Shown piece after piece: positions 7,472 to 13,011 of a stretch of 22,713 nt of DNA. The position numbers and the translations under genes were made by a program. The DNA is from a virus, in the IMG/VR virus record IMGVR_UViG_3300007515_000040, positions 1 through 22,713 of that record; one strand, given 5' to 3'. Under the pieces are notes generated by a model, which was not told where the DNA came from, ran no database searches, and saw only the letters and a program-made list of their open reading frames with translations. The number at the start of each line of letters is the position of its first letter. The first letter of the stretch is position 1.

Positions 7472-7504
7472 ACCGTGGGAGGGGGCAAACCCCCCTCTCG
7501 CGGT
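7472..7504 (+). promoter_or_regulatory. Strong RNA hairpin downstream of capsid gene
   Basis: The arm 7472-7485 pairs with 7491-7504 to give a 14-bp stem with two G-U wobbles (7476/7500 and 7478/7498) and a 5-nt CAAAC loop. It lies 48 nt after the capsid stop and 31 nt before the next start. As RNA it should be very stable because the upper stem is a GGGGG/CCCCC run. There is no T-tract after it (CATTCAGATAAAC), so a classic terminator is unlikely. A leaky terminator, an RNase III site or a 3'-end stabiliser are alternatives. Confidence 0.7.
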
Positions 7505-7520
7505 CATTCAGATAAACATA

Positions 7521-7527
7521 AAGAAGG
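7521..7527 (+). promoter_or_regulatory. Ribosome binding site deciding the start of the next gene
   Basis: AAGAAGG lies 7 nt ahead of ATG 7535. The frame is open from ATG 7439, but that earlier start would translate through the hairpin and lacks such a site, so 7535 is preferred. Confidence 0.65.
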
Positions 7528-7534
7528 TTGTGAG

Positions 7535-7825
7535 ATGATTAGATTACCATTGGATGCACTGGTGTCCGAGCTTGAGGATGGCGCGGAAGTTGCACCGGAA
7601 GTGGGGGACGTTGTAGTCCTCGAAACGGTTGAAGGTGAAGTCGTCGGGATTAACGAGGACGGGACAGCACACGTTGAACTTACGACCGCTGGCGGTCAGC
7701 CTATTGAGTATGTTGAAGCAGAAGCTGAGATGGACGAGGCGGACGCTGAGGCGGACGAGATGGCTGCCATGGAGGAGGAACTCATGGCGGCAGCGGTGGC
7801 TCAGGACGAGGAAGAGGGGCTGTAA
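7535..7825 (+). CDS. Small acidic protein downstream of capsid, function unknown
   Basis: A 96-residue protein with a start at ATG 7535 chosen on the AAGAAGG site. Residues about 20-60 (VGDVVVLETVEGEVVGINEDGTAHVEL) look like a small beta-barrel, SH3-like module. The C-terminal third is strongly acidic and Ala/Met-rich (Glu/Asp blocks around EADEMAAMEEELMAAAVAQDEEE), probably helical or disordered. The position straight after the capsid gene is one where head decoration or head-completion proteins are often encoded, but no such family is recognised here. It overlaps the next gene as TAATG. Confidence 0.72.
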   Translation: MIRLPLDALVSELEDGAEVAPEVGDVVVLETVEGEVVGINEDGTAHVELTTAGGQPIEYVEAEAEMDEADAEADEMAAMEEELMAAAVAQDEEEGL

Positions 7826-8094
7826 TGCCGCTTTACACGTTCGAGAACAGCGAGGGCGACACCATCGAGCGGCTTGTGCCAGTAGGGCGCGAGACTGTCA
7901 CTCTTGACGGAGTGGTGTACCTCAAGAGCTGCACGCCGCAGGGCTTTGCCATGACAGGGAAGGCGGTTGGAATCCCGTCTCAGGCAGAGCAGGTTAAGGA
8001 CGGGTATCACAAGCTGGAATGCGCCCAAGGGTCGCGGTTCCTAAAACGCTCCCCGTTTAGTTGCAAGCAGATTAAAAAAGCATGGGGGTTTTAG
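7825..8094 (+). CDS. Small protein of unknown function (89 aa)
   Basis: An 89-residue protein starting at ATG 7825 in a TAATG overlap with the preceding gene and ending directly against the fibre start (TAG then ATG). It begins MPLYTFENSEGDTIERLVPVG, which superficially recalls the start of FmdB-like putative zinc-ribbon regulators. The paired CxxC motifs of that family are absent, and only three isolated Cys occur (CTPQGF, LECAQG and CKQIK). The C-terminus ends SPFSCKQIKKAWGF. No membrane segment is seen. Its place between capsid and fibre suggests a virion-related role, which is inference only. Confidence 0.68.
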   Translation: MPLYTFENSEGDTIERLVPVGRETVTLDGVVYLKSCTPQGFAMTGKAVGIPSQAEQVKDGYHKLECAQGSRFLKRSPFSCKQIKKAWGF

Positions 8095-10833
8095 ATGGCT
8101 AATTTAACGGGAAGCACAATTTCCAGTTCGTACGACCAACTCCTTGCCCTGCCGTCAGGTGGTGGGGACGGGGCAACCTTGGTTGCGTTGACTGATGGGG
8201 ATGCGGAGAACACCTTTGCCCTTCAAGTAAGCACTGCCGGGGTCAAGTCAACTGGCACACTTGAGGTGTCGGGGATAACCACGGCAACAGGTGGCGTGGT
8301 GGGAGCCTTGACGGGTAATGTTACAGGCAACCTCACTGGTGATGTTACTGGTGATGTAACCGGAGACGTGACAGGCGACCTTACGGGTAACGCTGACACG
8401 GTTACAACTAATGCAAATTTAACAGGAGAAGTTACGAGTTCAGGTAACGCTGCCACCATTGCTGACGACGTGGTGGATGAGGCAAACCTGAAGGTGGATA
8501 ACTCGCCCACTGATGACTACGTGTTGACCGCAAAGGCAAGCGCATCGGGCGGTCTTACGTGGACTTCCCCGACTACTGGCGACATTACTGGCGTTACTGC
8601 CGGGACAAATCTGAATGGTGGCGGCACAAGCGGGGCTGTAACCCTCAACCTAGATACAACAATTACAGGGCTGACCTCGGTGACTTCCACGGACTTTGTG
8701 GGGGATGTGACGGGCGATGTCACTGGGGACGTGAGTGGCTCATCAGGTAGTTGCACGGGCAATGCGGCTACAGTCACCACCAATGCGAATTTAACGGGCG
8801 ATGTAATTTCAAGTGGGAACGCAACAACCTATAATAATGTAATACCTGTTGCGAAGGGCGGAACAACATTAACAGGATTTACAGCAGGTGACATTCTTTA
8901 TGCTGATACTGCAACAACATTAGCAAAACTTGCAAAAGGCTCTGACACAGAGGTGCTGACTCTTGCGTCTGGCGTCCCTTCATGGGCAGCACCTACTACT
9001 GGTGATATAACTGGAGTCACAGCCGGAACGAACCTTAACGGAGGTGGGACGTCAGGGGCCGTAACCCTTAATCTTGACAACCCTGTCGTGGCCGATCTGA
9101 CAGGGGATGTAACGGGAGATGTGAGCGGCTCATCAGGTAGCTGCACAGGCAATGCGGCTACGGCTACGCTTGCCTCCACTGTTACAGTCACGGACTCAAC
9201 AGCAGACACGGCATTTCCAGTTGTGCTTCACGATGAGTCAAACGCACTTTTAGATGACACGGGGGCGTTCACTTACAACCCCAACTCCTCAACCGTAACG
9301 GCAACCACATTCGTCGGTGCTTTAACGGGCAATGCGAGTGGGAGTTCCGGCAGCTGCACAGGCAATGCAGCAACAGTTACCAACGGGGTTTATACGACAG
9401 ACAACCTTTCTGTCATGGCAGCTACGACCTCCGCGCAGTTGGCGGGGGTTATTTCGGACGAGACAGGCAGCGGTTCGCTGGTCTTTGCTACGAGTCCAAC
9501 GCTGGTGACACCTGCGCTCGGCACCCCTGCAAGTGGAACATTGACGAACTGTGATGGGCTGGTGGCAACGACAGGGCTGACCGCAACAGGAACTAAAGAC
9601 AGCACAACTTACCTGAGAGGCGACAATACGTGGGCTACCGTGTCTGGTGGCGGCTCATCATTATGGTCGGAGGGATCGGCAAGCAAAATATATTATGACA
9701 CAGCTTATGTTGGAATAGGGGAGGACGCTCCAGACAGATTACTTCACTTATCTCACGCCGCAAGCACTGAAGCTGCGATAAAGGTTGAAAATACGTCGAG
9801 TGGAGACTCGTCAATCTGGCTCAAAAACTCCACCGGAGAGTGGGTAATGGGACTGGATCAGGACGATTCCAATAAGTTCAAGATTCTGAACTCAAGTGCG
9901 CTTGGAACTGGTAGCTACGTTTCCCTGACCACAGGTGGAGATTTAGGGGTGGGACAGGATTCGCCTAACGGCAGGTGTCAAATTACTTCATCAGCGGGGA
10001 CAGATAATATCCACCTTGAAGTGGATGACGGTGCAGCATCCTTTATCCGGTGCTATCAAGACGGATCAGACCAGAAGGTGGTGGTCATAAACGAGGATTC
10101 CTCAGACATAGATTTCAGGATTGAAGCTGATGCCACTGCCAATGCCTTTTATGTGGACGGATCAAGTAGTGGCGCACTGGTGGGCATAGGCGGCGTACCC
10201 TCTGATGCTGATGGGCATGGGCCGCTGACCGTATTTCAACCACACTCAGGTTCGCAGCCAGCAATTCTTGTAGATAATGAGACGGCGAGTGGTGATGCGG
10301 CAATCCGCTTAATTGCTGACAGCACTAGTTTTTCTGTGGGTGTTGATGGAGTTGACCATACATTGAAAATCTCAGCGGGAGTTGAGCTTGGCGATATAGA
10401 CGTGATGGAGTTTTCGTCTTCTGCGATTAAGAACCATCAAGACACGATGACCAATGTCACGATTAACTCTGGGTCAAGCTCCTCTATTACTGAGAATGGA
10501 ACCGACCAGTCAGTTGTGTGGTCAACCGGATACACCACCAACTACACGCTGACCATCCCGGCTGCTGCGGATGTCCCTGCGGGGAGACGGTTCAGCTTTT
10601 TTCACTTCAGTGGAGATAATACTGTTAAGGTTGTTACAACAGACAGCTCCGATGAGATGATAACGCGATATGACTCATACCATTATGGCACATACAACAA
10701 CTACATTATTTCCGCTGGGGCATTGTACCCTCAAATAACCCTCACTTCTGACGGGGTTTCAAAGTGGTACGGCAACGATTGGTTTAATAGCTCTGAGACC
10801 GAATACTCATGGAGTTGCAACGACAGCCCTTAA
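8095..10833 (+). CDS. Repetitive tail fibre / receptor-binding protein
   Basis: A 912-residue Gly/Thr/Ser-rich protein, probably a trimeric fibre that contacts the host. Residues about 70-110 carry tandem NVTG/DVTG/DLTG tetrapeptides, a beta-helix-like pattern. A 29-residue block ending LNLD occurs twice without change (159-187 and 300-328). SGSSGSCTGNAAT occurs three times. VIPVAKGGTTLTGFTAGDILYA and residues 449-489 (LAGVISDETGSGSLVFATSP, then TLVTPALGTPASGTL) match motifs common in phage tail fibres. From about 524 the sequence becomes beta-rich with two related units (near AIKVENTSSGDSSIWL and AILVDNETASGDAAIRL), then a C-terminal domain rich in Ser, Tyr and Trp. No S74 chaperone-type C-terminus is recognised. 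The start abuts the upstream stop, with no clear ribosome binding site, so translation is probably coupled. Confidence 0.85.
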   Translation: MANLTGSTISSSYDQLLALPSGGGDGATLVALTDGDAENTFALQVSTAGVKSTGTLEVSGITTATGGVVGALTGNVTGNLTGDVTGDVTGDVTGDLTGNADTVTTNANLTGEVTSSGNAATIADDVVDEANLKVDNSPTDDYVLTAKASASGGLTWTSPTTGDITGVTAGTNLNGGGTSGAVTLNLDTTITGLTSVTSTDFVGDVTGDVTGDVSGSSGSCTGNAATVTTNANLTGDVISSGNATTYNNVIPVAKGGTTLTGFTAGDILYADTATTLAKLAKGSDTEVLTLASGVPSWAAPTTGDITGVTAGTNLNGGGTSGAVTLNLDNPVVADLTGDVTGDVSGSSGSCTGNAATATLASTVTVTDSTADTAFPVVLHDESNALLDDTGAFTYNPNSSTVTATTFVGALTGNASGSSGSCTGNAATVTNGVYTTDNLSVMAATTSAQLAGVISDETGSGSLVFATSPTLVTPALGTPASGTLTNCDGLVATTGLTATGTKDSTTYLRGDNTWATVSGGGSSLWSEGSASKIYYDTAYVGIGEDAPDRLLHLSHAASTEAAIKVENTSSGDSSIWLKNSTGEWVMGLDQDDSNKFKILNSSALGTGSYVSLTTGGDLGVGQDSPNGRCQITSSAGTDNIHLEVDDGAASFIRCYQDGSDQKVVVINEDSSDIDFRIEADATANAFYVDGSSSGALVGIGGVPSDADGHGPLTVFQPHSGSQPAILVDNETASGDAAIRLIADSTSFSVGVDGVDHTLKISAGVELGDIDVMEFSSSAIKNHQDTMTNVTINSGSSSSITENGTDQSVVWSTGYTTNYTLTIPAAADVPAGRRFSFFHFSGDNTVKVVTTDSSDEMITRYDSYHYGTYNNYIISAGALYPQITLTSDGVSKWYGNDWFNSSETEYSWSCNDSP
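8308..8391 (+). repeat. Tandem (N/D)(V/L)TG repeats with rotating codons
   Basis: Seven successive LTG/NVTG/NLTG/DVTG/DLTG units of about 12 nt each. The Thr codons in order are ACG, ACA, ACT, ACT, ACC, ACA and ACG. The three adjacent identical DVTG units use GTT, GTA and GTG for Val and GGT, GGA and GGC for Gly. No two 12-mers are identical, although the peptide repeats. Confidence 0.85.
8569..8655 (+). repeat. 29-codon peptide repeat, copy 1
   Basis: Encodes residues 159-187 of the fibre protein (PTTGDITGVTAGTNLN and onward to NLD). The same 29 amino acids recur at 8992-9078, but only 7 of the 29 codons are shared between the two copies. Confidence 0.9.
8734..9375 (+). repeat. Three copies of the SGSSGSCTGNAAT peptide unit
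   Basis: The 13-residue unit is found at 8734-8772, 9124-9162 and 9337-9375. Copies 1 and 2 are nearly identical in DNA (4 differences in 39 bases). Copy 3 differs more, but only synonymously. Confidence 0.85.
8992..9078 (+). repeat. 29-codon peptide repeat, copy 2
   Basis: Encodes residues 300-328, identical in protein to copy 1. 22 of 29 codons differ synonymously, including one Ser codon that switches between the AGC and TCA families. Confidence 0.9.
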
Positions 10834-10835
10834 GC

Positions 10836-10841
10836 AGGAGG
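10836..10841 (+). promoter_or_regulatory. Strong Shine-Dalgarno with two candidate starts
   Basis: AGGAGG lies 4 nt before TTG 10846 and 13 nt before the in-frame ATG 10855. The first spacing is a little short and the second long, so the true start of the next gene is uncertain. Confidence 0.6.
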
Positions 10842-10845
10842 CTGT

Positions 10846-11094
10846 TTGATTTTTATGAACGGAAACACACAAAAATTTCTGGATGGCGAAAAGGTTAACC
10901 TGTCGCTGGAGGAACTGACCGAGGTGGTAAGCATTTTATGCCAACTGCACGATACCTCATGGAAAGCTAAAGCGTATGCTGATGGTGATGATTCATTGGG
11001 CGCGGAGCTAACTGACAAGGAGTTGAGGCGAGTTTTGAAATACTCCAGATCGCGCTATTTTATGGAGCGGCAGAAGCGAAACAAGGCAACTTAA
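10846..11094 (+). CDS. Small hypothetical protein downstream of fibre
   Basis: An 82-residue protein if TTG 10846 is the start, or 79 residues from ATG 10855. A perfect AGGAGG precedes both. It is predicted mostly helical: NLSLEELTEVVSILCQLHDTSWKAK looks like a helix, followed by an acidic loop (DGDDSLG) and a basic helix ending RSRYFMERQKRNKAT. No family is recognised and no membrane segment is seen. It sits 12 nt after the fibre stop and 16 nt before the next gene, at the head of a run of small genes leading into the putative lysis module. Confidence 0.7.
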   Translation: MIFMNGNTQKFLDGEKVNLSLEELTEVVSILCQLHDTSWKAKAYADGDDSLGAELTDKELRRVLKYSRSRYFMERQKRNKAT

Positions 11095-11110
11095 CAACAC
11101 ATAACAATTT

Positions 11111-11455
11111 ATGGCTAACACATATAAAATAATCCACACAGAACCCTATGTTCACCGACTAGAGGTTGGTGGTGCCTTGAGGGATGATGTTGTGGTTAAT
11201 CACCTTATCCGAGTCGTGGCAACATCAGATGACGGTCATGCTGTTCGTACGGATAACACAATCAACCTGACCGTAGACCCCGACAATTTTGTTGATTACG
11301 AGAAGTTGGACAAGGCGTGGTTTGATGCCGTTGCCGAAAAGTACATTGAAGACAATAATATTCTGGGAGTTCTTGACGCCCACATTGAGGCGAAAAAACT
11401 TCAGCCGATGCGAAAGCCATTGCCGTGGGTGAAAGGCGAGGAATCCAGTGAATGA
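11111..11455 (+). CDS. Small phage protein, possible DUF7936-like
   Basis: A 114-residue protein. The N-terminal two-thirds look like a beta-sheet domain (TYKIIHTEPYVHRLEV, VVNHLIRVVATSDDG, NTINLTVDPDNF). A helical part then leads to a C-terminal KPLPW motif. From memory, small phage proteins with this pattern (beta strands, DPxNFVxY, an acidic helix, then a C-terminal LPW) are widespread near fibre or lysis genes and are grouped as DUF7936. I cannot verify the family. Function is unknown. It ends in an ATGA overlap with the membrane-protein gene at 11452. There is only a weak ribosome binding site ahead of ATG 11111. Confidence 0.72.
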   Translation: MANTYKIIHTEPYVHRLEVGGALRDDVVVNHLIRVVATSDDGHAVRTDNTINLTVDPDNFVDYEKLDKAWFDAVAEKYIEDNNILGVLDAHIEAKKLQPMRKPLPWVKGEESSE

Positions 11456-11625
11456 GTATCCCGAAGCTCAGTTTGTTCTTCTGGCAGATAACGGCAGTAT
11501 GCCTGTTGTGTGTTGCCATCGTGCAGCACGTATCTGTCACGGCAGTGACTGAGCGGTTGGGTGAGATAGAGGAACTGGCTCGTATGCAGAACGGGTGGGT
11601 GTTTATTGATTTAAAGGATGAGTAG
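11452..11625 (+). CDS. Tiny single-pass membrane protein (57 aa)
   Basis: A 57-residue protein starting at ATG 11452 in an ATGA overlap with the upstream stop. It has one clear membrane segment at about residues 8-28 (LFFWQITAVCLLCVAIVQHV), preceded by a short, mildly basic N-terminus. A roughly 30-residue tail follows, predicted helical and acidic (TERLGEIEELARM). The likely topology is N-in/C-out. Its place at the head of a group with holin-like proteins suggests a lysis role, such as holin modulator or very short inner-membrane spanin partner. The outer part is too short to span the periplasm alone, so a classical spanin is doubtful. Confidence 0.7.
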   Translation: MSIPKLSLFFWQITAVCLLCVAIVQHVSVTAVTERLGEIEELARMQNGWVFIDLKDE

Positions 11626-11630
11626 GGTGG

Positions 11631-11795
11631 ATGCAAATGGAAGACATAAGTGAATACCTCAAGATGTTCGGGGTGAACGGTGGTGTATTAGCCACGGTCA
11701 GCCTGACTGATATTGAGCTAATGCTAAAGATACTACTGCTTGCCATGACCTGCGTCTGGACGGCGGTTAAGATTGCTAAACTACTAAAAGAATAA
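11631..11795 (+). CDS. Tiny membrane protein, holin-like (54 aa)
   Basis: A 54-residue protein starting at ATG 11631 (an in-frame ATG at 11637 is an alternative), 5 nt after the previous stop. A GTAGGGTGG stretch precedes it. The N-terminal half is amphipathic (MEDISEYLKMFGVNGGVLA). The C-terminal half is a single membrane helix (IELMLKILLLAMTCVWTAVKIA) ending in a basic tail, LLKE. Its stop overlaps the next start as TAATG. The size and layout fit small holins or pinholin-like accessory proteins, but they are not diagnostic. Confidence 0.68.
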   Translation: MQMEDISEYLKMFGVNGGVLATVSLTDIELMLKILLLAMTCVWTAVKIAKLLKE

Positions 11796-11992
11796 TGAAG
11801 GAAAAACTGAAGTCACGTAAACTCTGGATGGCTATTGGCGGCTTGTTAACTGTCATGGCCACTGAATGGTTGAACCTGTCACCGGAAGTGGCTGAACAGG
11901 TTATAGGCGCAGTGGTTATAATTGTCCCTGCGTACATTGGCGGTCAGGGAATTGTGGATGCGATGAAGGAATATGCTGCGAAGAAGAAATGA
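11795..11992 (+). CDS. Holin-like protein with two membrane segments
   Basis: A 65-residue protein starting at ATG 11795, sharing its A with the preceding TAA. It has a basic N-terminus (MKEKLKSRKLW). Two hydrophobic segments follow, at about 12-26 (MAIGGLLTVMATEWL) and about 34-52 (AEQVIGAVVIIVPAYIGGQ), then a C-terminal basic tail (KEYAAKKK). The pattern LKSRKLWMAIGGLL...GQGIVDAMK resembles, from memory, short two-helix phage holins and holin-like proteins. It would form holes in the host inner membrane at lysis. It is overlapped by the next gene (ATGA). An endolysin is expected elsewhere in the genome; none is visible in this window. Confidence 0.75.
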   Translation: MKEKLKSRKLWMAIGGLLTVMATEWLNLSPEVAEQVIGAVVIIVPAYIGGQGIVDAMKEYAAKKK

Positions 11993-12213
11993 TTCTGGAG
12001 GCGTTGAAGGGTTTAGCGGCCCTACCGAAGCTGGTGGAGGCCGTGGAGAGGATTGGAGATAAGCTGGATGATAAGGCAGCGATGGAACGGTTGGGGGAAA
12101 AGCGTGATCGCAACCGTGCTGCTGTTGACGGGGTGCTTCTCGCCGCGTCTGGACAACGGGGAAAGGATGATAGCTCACCCGCAGTTTCAGGCGGCGACGA
12201 TAGCGGCTCCTGA
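11989..12213 (+). CDS. Small hypothetical protein in lysis-like module
   Basis: A 74-residue protein starting at ATG 11989 in an ATGA overlap with the holin-like gene. The first 45 residues form a likely amphipathic helix (MILEALKGLAALPKLVEAVERIG, then KLDDKAAMERLGEKRDRN). The rest is Gly/Ser/Asp-rich and looks unstructured. From 12068 onward the same DNA also encodes a lipoprotein in another frame, and the low-complexity tail may reflect that constraint. No membrane segment is present. Function is unknown. It may serve mainly to couple translation to the embedded gene. Confidence 0.6.
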   Translation: MILEALKGLAALPKLVEAVERIGDKLDDKAAMERLGEKRDRNRAAVDGVLLAASGQRGKDDSSPAVSGGDDSGS

Positions 12214-12277
12214 ATGGGTAAGGGAAGCTCTGGACACAATCGCAGAGCTTGAATCGGAGATAGAGAGGGGAGACTGA
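12068..12277 (+). CDS. Embedded lipoprotein, possible o-spanin (Rz1-like)
   Basis: A 69-residue protein in a different frame from the gene it overlaps for 146 nt. From ATG 12068 it has a textbook lipoprotein signal: a basic n-region (MIRQRWNGWGK), a hydrophobic h-region (VIATVLLL) and a lipobox LTGC with Cys23 as the acylation site. The mature part is about 47 residues and ends in a likely helix (WVREALDTIAELESEIERGD). An in-frame TTG at 12053 would give an unnecessarily long n-region; GGAG lies just upstream of 12068. Its stop overlaps the next start (TGATG), which supports translation. Small lipoproteins embedded in or overlapping another lysis gene are the hallmark of outer-membrane spanins. 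A matching inner-membrane spanin is not obvious, so the role is unproven. Confidence 0.7.
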   Translation: MIRQRWNGWGKSVIATVLLLTGCFSPRLDNGERMIAHPQFQAATIAAPEWVREALDTIAELESEIERGD

Positions 12278-13011
12278 TGACATTAACTGAATTGGCAGAC
12301 CAGATAACGACGAAGATGAGCGACACGGACAGTGCGTCAGTGGCGACCTGCAAGAAGTTCATCAACAATCGTTACCGGATGATGTTTGAAGCATCGCTCT
12401 GGACTAATTCAATGGGTGTCGTTTCAACTTCTGTCTCTGCCGAGGACGAAATCATTACCTTATCTGATGATCCAACCATATTTTATTACCCAACTTCCTC
12501 CACTGTTGCCTCGACCGCTCCAAAACTGGACTTCATTGTAGCCGTGAGGTTCACGGAGACGGGGAAAGAGGATGGAATGGAGTGTGTTGGGGGGAGTTGG
12601 GTTCAATTCTTCCAGTTGAACCCGAATATGTGGAACAACACTTCCAGTCGCAGGGCTAACCCGCAAAACTTTGTTCCCCTACCGCCTGATGCGAGCGGAA
12701 ATTGCCGAATCAAACCCATTGCCACACCCAAGAACGCTGGAACCCTCTATGCCCTTGGCAAATTGAAGTTCGTGGAGATGGGCGACTCGGACAGCCCCAT
12801 AATTAACGGGGCAGAAAACGCCTTACTGGCGTATTCGGAGGGTGATATGCTGGAACGCTCCATGCAATACCAGAAGGCGCAGGTTAAATTTACTGAAGCG
12901 GCTAATCTACTGCAAATATGCCGTGATCTGGACAACGTGCAGCAGGACAAGGTGAGTGTCATCATCCCGGCGGTGGTGGATCACTGGTCAAGGGATGATT
13001 TTGTAGAGTAA
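12277..13011 (+). CDS. Head-tail connector / tail adaptor, P22 gp4-like (probable)
   Basis: A 244-residue protein, likely a ring that extends the portal. It starts at ATG 12277 in a TGATG overlap and ends in a TAATG overlap with the hub gene. The N-terminal MTLTELADQITTKMSDTDSAS and CKKFINNRYRMMFEASLWTN (about 1-45) resemble the start of podovirus adaptor proteins, which bind the portal with N-terminal helices. A beta-rich middle (VVSTSVSAEDEIITL, FIVAVRFTETG) follows. The C-terminal helical part (AYSEGDMLERSMQYQKAQVKFTEAA) is also typical. The pairing with the gp10-like gene that follows strengthens the call. It is assigned from pattern and order rather than a database hit. Confidence 0.72.
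   Translation: MTLTELADQITTKMSDTDSASVATCKKFINNRYRMMFEASLWTNSMGVVSTSVSAEDEIITLSDDPTIFYYPTSSTVASTAPKLDFIVAVRFTETGKEDGMECVGGSWVQFFQLNPNMWNNTSSRRANPQNFVPLPPDASGNCRIKPIATPKNAGTLYALGKLKFVEMGDSDSPIINGAENALLAYSEGDMLERSMQYQKAQVKFTEAANLLQICRDLDNVQQDKVSVIIPAVVDHWSRDDFVE

Noticed and set aside
7472-7504. Intrinsic transcription terminator
   Set aside because: The hairpin is strong but no T-run follows on either strand, so it is listed as an RNA hairpin of uncertain role.
7439-7534. Early ATG start for the small acidic protein after capsid
   Set aside because: It would translate through the strong hairpin and lacks a ribosome binding site; ATG 7535 has AAGAAGG at good spacing.
7825-8094. FmdB-type zinc-ribbon regulator
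   Set aside because: The opening residues are similar, but the required paired CxxC motifs are missing.
8223-9605. Several antisense frames rich in SPVTSPVT-like repeats
   Set aside because: They are mirror images of the fibre gene repeats and disappear outside the repetitive zone.
12053-12067. TTG start for the embedded lipoprotein
   Set aside because: ATG 12068 is better supported by a GGAG upstream and yields a normal-length signal peptide.
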